Source: Sternotherus odoratus (lineage: Eukaryota; Chordata; Testudines; Kinosternidae). Taken from it: a DNA stretch of 64,000 nt. Positions 55,574 through 64,000 of the stretch are shown piece after piece (position 1 is the stretch's first letter; every line of letters begins with the position of its first letter). Where the stretch lies: assembly GCA_032164245.1 (NCBI GenBank), contig JAVMKO010000001.1, positions 292,813,041 through 292,877,040 on the forward strand, written 5' to 3'. The translations under genes and the position numbers were made by a program. The notes beneath the pieces are model-generated. The model was not told the DNA's origin. It saw nothing but the letters and a program-made list of their open reading frames with translations, and did no database searches.

Positions 55574-58500
55574 CTGCGGGGTGGGGGGGGGGGGATACAC
55601 TAGATATGAAGAGCTCCAACTGTGTAGAGGCTGAGGAGTTTCCCCTTCGTCCCCAGCCAGGGTATTCCATGTCCCTGGCAATCAACAACAAGCTGTATCT
55701 CTTCCTGCCCTTGGCTGGTGGATCCCACATCCACTAGCTCCCTCATAATCCCAGCTATCCATGGACTCCCCTCTGTTGCTCTCCAGCCTGGCATCACGCA
55801 CCTCAGACAGCTCCCCCTGCCACTCCCATTCTTTAACAGTAGCCTGGATTCCTGCCTGGCCCGACGTCTCACCCTGCCCTGGCTAGAGACACCTTTAGCA
55901 GTTGCTTTGTGCACACGTGGTGCTCTGTAAATATTGAGACTGAGTCTGGTGGGCTCGACTCTTTCCCATGCTTTGCAAGCACAGGAGAATATGAAACCAG
56001 ACTGATCTGTAATACTTAGCTCTGGGCTAGGCCCAGATTTGCAAAGGCACCAAACTGCCCCTGATTTTAATGGAAGTCAGGCACCTCTCTGTACCTTTGA
56101 GCATCTGGGCCCTTGCGCTCATCAGCTGCAGATTTACAGAGGTGGGGAGGTATAATTCTCCCCATTTTACACACAGGGAAGTGGAGGCGCAGAGAGCCTG
56201 TTGTAAAGGCTTCTGGGAGTCTTGCATTTCAGATGCTTGTGCTGAGAGCCTCCCGCCTGCTCTGCAAAGGTACTAAGCATCCACCACAAGCCAGCTGAAG
56301 CCAACATGTGCTAATGGCCTGTGGAACAAAGATAAGCTGATAGCAGACTGGATGAGGGCTGATGCCTTCGGGGGCAATAGTGTCTGTGGTGCTGTGTGGC
56401 ACACAGTGAGGAGGATGCTAATGTCATTCCTCCAGAGGGGTGTTTGCAGCGACCCCCTGGGGAAGTGGAGTTCAGACGGGATTCTCCAGGGACCAAGAGA
56501 CAAAGGAAGGGTTTGGGGATAAGTAGCCCGGTTACAAACAGACTCAGGGTCGTCTTCCTGATCCAGCAAGCGGACAGGAGCCCTGGTCCCCAGAGGGCCT
56601 CAATCCTTTGGGGAGGGTTGGGCCTACTGGGCGCTTGTTCTGAGGTAAAGCTGTGATGAACTTGAAACCTCAAGGAAACTCTATGGGTGGAGTGTTGCTG
56701 ACTGCCCCTGTCTGAGCCCAGGCGAGCGCTGGGGTGATCTTGGTGAGCTTCTGAGCATGTGTGCAGGTTCTTTCCTCGTTTTTAATGTGTTTTCTCTGTA
56801 GCGCTTTTACCTTATGGATAAAATAGACCCGCACAGAAAGAGCGGTCGGGTATCTGTAACCAGGGCCGGCGCACTGTTAAGCGTTTCTGAAGAGAAAGCA
56901 AGCAGGCCTGCGAACAACACAGGGAAGGCAGGAACAGCTCAGGCAGAAGGGAGAGACACCCAAGGGAGGGACTGTCGGGGGAGCTGGAAGCCTGTGAGGG
57001 GGCCATTGCTGGGGCACTGAGGGGAAGCAGAGGTGGAGTTGCCCTGCCCTGGGCTGCTTATCAGCTCTGAAAATCGCAGGCTGAGGGCTCACGGACCGAG
57101 CCGCCCATTAGAGGCCGCTTTGGAAAATCTGGCCCATAGTGACTGGCCCCTGGTCACACGAGCTGGTAGCAGAGCGAGGACGAGAACCCAGCTCTCCTGA
57201 ATCCCAGCCCAGTGCCCTGTCACTGTCAGTCTCCTCTGTAGACGTGTTACACGAACACAGGCGCTGCTCCTTGAACAGGCCAGGGGCATGGCACAGGCCT
57301 GGATACAGATCTGTAGCTGTCTCAGTGCCAAAGCACCGCTTACCCCTTGTAAAACGCTGTGGGTCCTTCCAGGATCACCATGGTGAGCATACAGTTCAAG
57401 GCATTTCTGTACTGGCCGGGGGTGGAATTCATGTATCTCGTCTTCACGACATCGACGGGCGAAGCCACCACCGTGGCGCAGAACCCAGCTCCGAAAGCAG
57501 CGATGAAATGGCAAGGAAACGCGTCTGGGGGAGGGAAATGGGTGACAGGTTTTGGGGTAATGGAATTTTCCACTGCGAGCGGGATGATTTTGGCTTTACC
57601 AGCCTCTTGCAATTAGTCGTCAGTGCTATGCCCAGCTACAGCTCATTCCACACAAGGAGCTCAGTTCAATTTACAGACGTCAATCAACTGACCCTCTCCT
57701 GGGAGATGGGTAAGAATCTCCCTTCTCCACATGGGGGAAACTGAGGCACAGGAAGTTTGACACTAACCTTGGGACGCCCACCTTGAGACGCTCTAAGCCT
57801 GATTTTCAAAGCTACAGAGCCAGTTGTAATGCCAGCTGAAGTCCATGGGAGCTAAGATGTCTCAGCACCCCTGAAAAGCAGGTCCAAGATGCCTACAGCT
57901 GAATGCCCCAAAACCATAGTATGTAAAACCCATAAGCACTTCTGATAATTTGGGCCTAAGCGCCAGGTTCCCAAAGGGATTTAGGCACTTAGTGGGATTG
58001 TCTAAAGCAGGCCTGCACAACATGCGGCCCGGGGGCCACATGCGGCCCGCACGGGCTGACTGTGTGGTCTGTGGGGGGGTGAATAGGGGTGGGGTAAGCC
58101 AAGTGGGGGGTTGGGGGAGCAGGTGGGGGAGGGTGGGGCTTTTGGGCCCGCAGCTGGGTTTTTTGCAGTAATATGGCCCTCTCTGCTTTCCGAGTTGTGC
58201 AGGCCTGGTCTAAAGCACGTAGGCACTTAACTCCCATTGGGAGTTTTTGGAAATCCAACTAGGTGCCTGAATCCCTTTGAAAGTCAGGGAGTCTGTAGCA
58301 GAGCTGCAAATAGATCTTAGGTCTTCTAAGGTCTAGTGCTCTGTAAGAGACCATCCTTACCACCATGTTACTGAAACCTCCAGCTGATGTCTGAAGCAGC
58401 AGGGGTAGCCGGCTCTGGTCCTCTTTGCCAGAGTGAGCATCACCCATTGCCAAAGGTCATCAGGGGAGGAGACGCATTGGAGCAGGCTCAGAGAGACAGA

Positions 58501-61500
58501 GCTCTAACCACCAGGCTCCCCAAATGGAAAGGACGAAGGAAGGATCCCCCCACTCACTCAAGGCCCTGGTCCCCTCCTCACCTGTCAGGAGATGATATTT
58601 CAGCAGCATCTCCTTGAGGAGGTCATAGGTAACCATCTCTCCGCAGTTCACGATGGCATTGCGGGTGATATTGGGTAACGTCCCTGAGGCAGAAGACGCA
58701 AAGGATGAACGGTTTAGAGAGTGACTCTGACCACGTGAGATCGCGCTGCTCTTCTGAAAGCAGAGTAGGGCAGGTGATGACCATGACTGTATCCTTATTA
58801 ATCGTGTTTATGACACCTGTGCCTAAAGGAGCTCTGCCAGGTAGCAGGAGTTCTGTGACACCAGGATTTTAAGGGATAATAAGAATAATACTCGGCGTTT
58901 ATGTGGCATTATTTATCCACAGAAGTCAAAGCACTTGACAAAAGTGGCCAAGACTTATTATCTCCATTATACAGCAGGGAAGAGAGAAGTTGGAGTTGCA
59001 CAGCAATTCAATGGCAGAGCAAGCAACGGATCCCAAGGGTCCTGCGACCCGGAGCTGGGCTCGGATAGTTCGATCACAATTCTATCTCCGGCACACAAGG
59101 AAATGGTGAGAGAGGAAGTGACGAGGCAAATCTGTTTATTGTAGGTTTGTGGGCTCGCCATGAACCTTAGTTCTGTGACACAAGAGGGACAAGGACGTTC
59201 GTTCTTGCCCTGGATGGGATGTGACCCCAATCCATGGCAGGTGAGTGGCGACGCTCAGGATGATTCGATGTCAACATTGTTAATGATTTAATCTCTGATC
59301 ATCCCGCTACTCTGCGGTCAGGGTGGAGTCTCGGGTTGTGAGCAGGGCCCGAACAGAACATCCTACTTTCCTTTTTCTGACCAGCCAGCCCGCTCCTTTG
59401 GGAGAGGGGTGACATTTTGGTTTGGTTTGGTCCGTGGGTTGTGATCCACCCTTCCAGGTCTAACAGTCAGTGCGTTTGTCATGGCTTATGCTACAATGAG
59501 CCAGTCTGGGAAATGCGTCCCTCTCTCCTGTCTCGCCTTACAACTACTACACCGTGGTTTAAAATCCTGCAGTGATAGCAGATTAGAGGTGAAAGTCCCA
59601 GCCTGTGCCAAGTCAGGATGAGGGCTAGGTACCACTCAGGTCCTATTTTAAGCTCTCTTAGGATTGCCCTAACCTGCAAGAGGGGCAGCCAGCCCCAGGA
59701 TAGCGGAGTGGGCCTCCTCCGCACTGTGCCGGAGTAGAAACGGGGATCTGGGAAGCAGGGAAGGGAATGCTGTCTGGTCACATGGACCTGCTGGCAGAGC
59801 TGTAGCATGGCCACTCTAAAACCAGCTGGCCCTGTCCTCCAGGGATATCTGCAGAACCCGAGGGGCCAGCGCTGAATTCTGTTAGCTGGACTTGCTCTGT
59901 TCATCTTAATCTATTGAACGCTAAGGGCCAAGGGAATTAGGGGCCTAAATACTTCTGAGGAGCTGGGTCCAGATTCTTAACTGGTGTAATTTGGCTTAGC
60001 TCTGTTGACTCCCATAGACTGACTTCAGCGGAGCTACCCCGATTTACGCCAGCAGGCGATTGGTCTGGGAGGCTTTCTCGCGCCACACCGATAAATCCTG
60101 TACCTTTCCAGAGGCCTCTGACCCCTTCCTCCTTGGCGATGGTTTTGTAGGCATCCACGGTCCCGTTGTATTTCTTGGTTCCCGCCGTCAGCCTCACGTG
60201 CGCTTGGAATCGCACCTTGACCACGTCGGTCGGCTGGGCACACGTGACGGCCATGGCCCCAGTGGTGCAGCCCGCCAGCACCCGGGTGAGAACGCCGGGA
60301 TCTGAATGGGAGCGAAGAAGCTGGGTAGCAATCTCTGGGTCTGTCTCTGGGGTCGCCAGTTAGGTGGCAACGCACAGAGCAGAGTGTTTCTCAGCCTCCC
60401 CACTAACTCAGAGCCCCTTTCCGCTGTCTCGCTAGGACTGGGCACGAGCATGTCCCATCCATCCGGCGCTGAGGTCCTGGGCGACGGCTGACTCCCTGCA
60501 TGGCCTTGGGGAAGTCACTTAGCCTAAGATTTCAGTTGCCCTCTAATTTGGGGGTTGGCCTCTGTTTCCTGGATGTGTAACTTTAAACTCTCCGGGCCTG
60601 GTGTTGAGCGGCGCTGAGCGGCACTGGAAAGAGCAACCATCAGGAGGCTGTGAGTAGAGTAAGAGAAGGCCCAGCTCACCTTGTCCTGCTACACCCTCCC
60701 TTTGCACCCTCCCGCCAACACTGACCTAGGCCCCCCCGCGCTGATCCGGCTGCAGACTCTGGCTCCACACGGCGGGAATTGCTTGTCACATGTTTGGTTC
60801 TAAAATGTAGTTTTTAAATGGGAAGGACCAAGCTCTTTAAACCTGGCCTGGATTTTGGGGTCTGCCGTTGTTTGACGGGGCAGTGGATGTCAACAGGACA
60901 TGGAGGAATCTGATCCCGCCCCAAAGCAAGGGCTCAAATATCTAGTTTCTCTGTGCTCAGGGAACTGCAGGACCTAGGTGAGACGGGGATCCTACGTGTA
61001 GCACATTTATCCCTTTGTCATTTGGGATCTCAGGTTATTCAGCTCACTCTAAAGACTGGTTGACTGTCATTTTTTTTTTAAGTGGCAACATCTAGGTCAG
61101 GACCAGGGCCGGTGACAGAAATTTGGGGGCCCCCTACTCTGATAGTTTGGGGGCCCCCCCAGCCCAGCTGGCGCTCCCCCCCCCAGCCCAGCCGGCGCTC
61201 CCCCCCAGCTGACAGCTGGCGGCAGCGGGAGCGAGAGCCGGGGAGCGGCGTGAGCCGCCCTTGCTGTCCCCCCCCCTCTTTCTCCCCCGGATTGCGCCGC
61301 TGCCGCCGGCCAGGCTCACTGCTCCTGCCGGGGACAGGCGCGCTCGTCCGGAGAAGAGCCGGGCCGCCTCCCTGCCCCTTCCCCGCTCTCCAGGTCCGGC
61401 GACAATGGGGGACGACAACGGGTACAGCTGTGTACCGGGGCCCCCCTAAAGTCGGGGGGCCCGGTACAGCTGTACCCGTAGTACCCCCCTGTCGCCGGCC

Positions 61501-63368
61501 CTGGTCAGGACAATGGGCCGGAGCCTCAGCGGGTGTGAATCAGCGTAGCTCCATTCGTGTAGTTCAGCGACTTCCATGAGTGGATTCGCACCAGCTGAGG
61601 ATGTGGCCCCGCGTTCTGAAAGGGAGGCTGAGAAGGTGGCCCCTGGACACGTGCGGGGCCGGCACTCACTCTCCGATCCCGGGGAGGCGTAGAGTTGTTT
61701 CACCGAGTCGTACAGCCCGATACGAATGGAAGCGAAGCTCATCTGACGCTGGAGCCCGGCCACCAGCCCGTTGTAAAGGCTCGTGGGACCTTCCGTCTTC
61801 ACCATGGTGGTGATTGTGCCAAAGACGCCCTTATAGAGGATGGTCTTCATGCTCTTGGACGGCTTGGACTCTCCCTGGATCTTCAAGATGGACAGACAGA
61901 CATCGTTATTAGCAGATGGCAATTCACCTCTAGTCCAGCCAGCTAGAGCCTGCTCCTGAAACCTTTATTCATGTGAGTAGTTCAAGTGAAGCCATGCATG
62001 AGCAAAAGTTTGCAGAGATGGGCCCTTAGGTGGGAGAGTTCAGGACCTGGAATCTCAGTTCAGGTTAGTTTGGGGCTGAGCTAGGAAGGTTAAATTGTCA
62101 TTTACATCTGCACTCAACCTGCAGCTGATCTGATCAGTGAACTAGTTGCAAGGCTATAACTGTCAGACATGTACACATCAGCTTCCATCCAGTCAGATAC
62201 CAAAGCACTTTGCAAAAGCACTGTGCAAGAGATATACTGTCTTCATCTCATTGTTCACCACTGAAATGCAGCCAGCCAAGTCTGGGGTGGAGTGTGGCAG
62301 ATGTTTATCAGTCTATAGCAATGTTACAGGCCAAATCAAGTCAGGAACTGAAGAGGACTACTGTACCCAGCTGAAAATGGTGGAGTACGTAAGTAGCCTA
62401 GATTGTAATTATCAATGATGAAATTTGGCCAGAACGCTGGAGTGATGATGGGAAGCAAAATTAATTCATGTTCGTAAAGTGCTTTAGGATCAGATAGGAA
62501 ATGCTCTCCAGTATTAGTGCAAAGACGGTGAAGTTTATCCTGGTGCGCAAGGCCGAGGTACGTTTCAGATCCACTTTACGGGCTCGGAGCTGATCCTCAG
62601 CAGGGGTAAACTCTCCCAGGTTCATTGACTTCCAAGTGACATTTGACCCTGGCTGAGGTTCTAGTCTCTTAAGTGGTCCCTAGCTCTTGTGCCGGGGCCT
62701 CTGCATGGGGTGGATTTCACTCAGAACTCTAATCAAGTCACGTCTGTAAGAAAATCACATTAATCACATTACAGCAAAAAAAACCCACCTGGACTTGCCG
62801 AGAAGAATACTACTGAGACCTCTCTAGGCACCCGCAAATCTGCAGGGTACACCACAAACATCATCCGAAATCAAACCAGGTAGGTCAGAGCCTGACCCCC
62901 TCCCACTGATGTCTTTACATTAACTTTTAATGGGAGTTGGGTTGACCCTTAAAGTGAATAGATGGGAGGAAAAAAGACCTAGCTTGTTTCTCAGCAAGTG
63001 CTGGATTTGTCCAGAGATTTAATCTAAAATGTCTTTCACTCCATTTGGGAGACCATGTGGGGCAGAGGACCGGAAGTTGGGAGCACTTGATTCTGTGCCC
63101 AGCTCTGCTGCTGACCTGCTACATAACTCTGAACAAATCTCTTTGTCTTGACTATTTCGACCATTGTCTCTTTGGAAGAGGGACTGTCTCCCACTACGAG
63201 TGTATACATTGTGCCTGACGCAGCTCCAACAAGAACGCTTACCTGCAGTCTGACTTTCGCAGTGTCCAGAGGGAAGGTGCAGAGATCTGCTATGCATGCT
63301 GCTGTCCCAGCACCCAGGAATTTAACAGTAACAGTTGGAGGGATGTCTGTGGGCTTCAGTCCAACCAT
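55459..63368 (-). CDS. UCP3: UCP3 (mitochondrial uncoupling protein 3, SLC25 carrier)
   Basis: Coding exons in transcript order: 63368-63243, 61880-61670, 60301-60104, 58683-58582, 57524-57344, 55573-55459; 933 nt, 310 aa plus stop, open throughout with matched phases. Begins [20 protein letters not shown]. Carrier signatures: P33-L-D35-x-x-K38, P136-T-D138-x-x-K141, P235-V-D237-x-x-K240. Asp28 is kept. Called UCP3 rather than UCP2 from [14 protein letters not shown], the [10 protein letters not shown] stretch and its position next to UCP2. The C-terminus reads ETWTSPS, unlike the ESPF/EAPF end common in UCP2/3. Introns carry two hAT-type elements. UCP3 is an inner-mitochondrial-membrane carrier linked to fatty-acid handling. 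Any non-coding first exon lies beyond the window. Confidence 0.94.
57344..57524 (-). CDS. UCP3: UCP3 coding exon 5
   Basis: 181 nt with [20 protein letters not shown], the third signature. Ends PTAFYKG at GTAAGC. Confidence 0.94.
58008..58207 (+). mobile_element. 200-bp hAT-type MITE in a UCP3 intron
   Basis: Perfect 14-bp inverted ends CAGGCCTGCACAAC / GTTGTGCAGGCCTG and exact 8-bp TSD gtctaaag (58000-58007, 58208-58215). Confidence 0.93.
58582..58683 (-). CDS. UCP3: UCP3 coding exon 4
   Basis: 102 nt encoding [20 protein letters not shown] and [13 protein letters not shown]. Confidence 0.94.
58880..59060 (-). repeat. MIR-like SINE remnant
   Basis: Reads as reverse MIR: ttattatctccattatacag then aatggcagagcaagc. 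Confidence 0.45.
60104..60301 (-). CDS. UCP3: UCP3 coding exon 3
   Basis: 198 nt after a CATTCAG acceptor. Contains [20 protein letters not shown] and [12 protein letters not shown]; ends VRGLWKG. Confidence 0.93.
61104..61503 (+). mobile_element. hAT-type element in a UCP3 intron
   Basis: CAGGGCCGGTGACAG to CTGTCGCCGGCCCTG with exact 8-bp TSD gtcaggac (61096-61103, 61504-61511). 400 bases; same ends and same ggtacagctgtacccg core as 18499-19031. Confidence 0.92.
61670..61880 (-). CDS. UCP3: UCP3 coding exon 2
   Basis: 211 nt, from [18 protein letters not shown] to QLYASPGSE plus one base at GTGAGT. Confidence 0.94.
63243..63368 (-). CDS. UCP3: UCP3 first coding exon
   Basis: 126 nt, residues 1-42, including [19 protein letters not shown]. 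Start context AGCAATGG. Confidence 0.93.
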
Positions 63369-63499
63369 TGCTTCTCTGGGTTAGCAGGAATCACAGTTCA
63401 GCAAATATATGCTCCTTTGGAAGCAACGTTCAATCAGCAAGCAATGGACCGGCAATGATATCCTCCTTGGAAGATATGAATAAAGCTGTCAATATATTA

Positions 63500-64000
63500 G
63501 GGATGTAAAACAATTAAAAGGATTAATTGCGCAATTTAAAAAAATCACGATTAATTGCAGTTTTAATTGCACTGTTATACGATAATAGGATACCATTTAT
63601 TTAAATATTTTGGATGTTTTCTACATTTTCAAATATATTGATTTCAATTACAGCACAGAACACAAAATGTACAGAACACTATGGTGGCTGAAGCAGGAGG
63701 GGGAGGGGGGATGAATGTTTTGCCTATCTGGCCTATAAATATCTTGCACCGCCAGATACAAAAGTGCCATGTGAACATCTGTTCTCACTTTCAGGTGACA
63801 TTGTAAATAAGAAGCTGGCAGCATTACCTCCTGCAAATTTAAACAAAGTTGTTTGTTTTAGTGATTGGCTGAACAAGAAGTAGGACTGAGTGGAATTGTA
63901 GGCGCTGAAGTTTTAGGTTATTTTGTTTTCACAAAAAAAATTTCTATGTTTGTAAGTTTCACTTCCACAATACAGAGATTGCACTACAGTACTTGTATGA
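63500..64000 (+). mobile_element. hAT transposon remnant, cut by the window end
   Basis: Same family as 7364-8850, with the motif [21 protein letters not shown] near 63760-63810 and a large internal deletion near 63685. Confidence 0.7.

Noticed and set aside
1..64000. CRISPR array, bacterial operon or phage content
   Set aside because: No regularly spaced repeats and no bacterial gene layout; all genes have spliceosomal introns.

Overview
This window is vertebrate nuclear DNA. Its genes are split by GT-AG introns, and its non-coding part is full of CR1 LINEs, Penelope-like retroelements, hAT transposons with 8-bp target-site duplications (TSDs), LTRs and MIR-type SINEs. That mix, together with the order DNAJB13(+) - UCP2(-) - UCP3(-), which is also the order in mammals, suggests a non-avian reptile, most likely a turtle. 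The species call is an inference from repeat style and needs a database search.

Layout. (1) 398-14350, + strand: DNAJB13 (axonemal type II HSP40), exons 2-8, open in frame; exon 1 lies left of the window. Intron 3 carries a stray antisense copy of the UCP2 3' end (4012-4883). (2) 17051-22526, - strand: UCP2 copy 1, six coding exons, 308 aa, open. (3) About 23.7-33.2 kb: an inverted block holding DNAJB13 exons 5 and 4 on the - strand, with Penelope-like elements at both edges. (4) 33494-37134, + strand: DNAJB13 exon 6 and a truncated exon 8, exon 7 deleted. With (3) this forms a broken second DNAJB13. (5) 38766-44958, - strand: UCP2 copy 2, 308 aa, open, fed by a CpG-island promoter and a non-coding first exon near 48.9 kb. 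(6) 55459-63368, - strand: UCP3, six coding exons, 310 aa.

The window therefore records a tandem segmental duplication of a DNAJB13-UCP2 unit, later altered by inversion, deletions and transposon insertions. Several insertions are in one copy only, and the other copy keeps the empty site. UCP2 copy 2 has the promoter and keeps family-consensus residues. UCP2 copy 1 lacks the CpG promoter, carries several off-consensus residues and has an LTR just upstream of its first coding exon.

UCP2 and UCP3 are SLC25 carriers of the inner mitochondrial membrane; DNAJB13 is a radial-spoke protein of cilia and sperm tails. They share only position. I saw no wholly unknown gene system. The notable content is the rearrangement, a possible LTR-driven UCP2 paralog, and two micro-inversions in the UCP2 3' region. 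Long stretches without genes are introns or repeats as listed; about 45.7-47.9 kb and 52.4-55.4 kb hold little beyond MITE-like elements.
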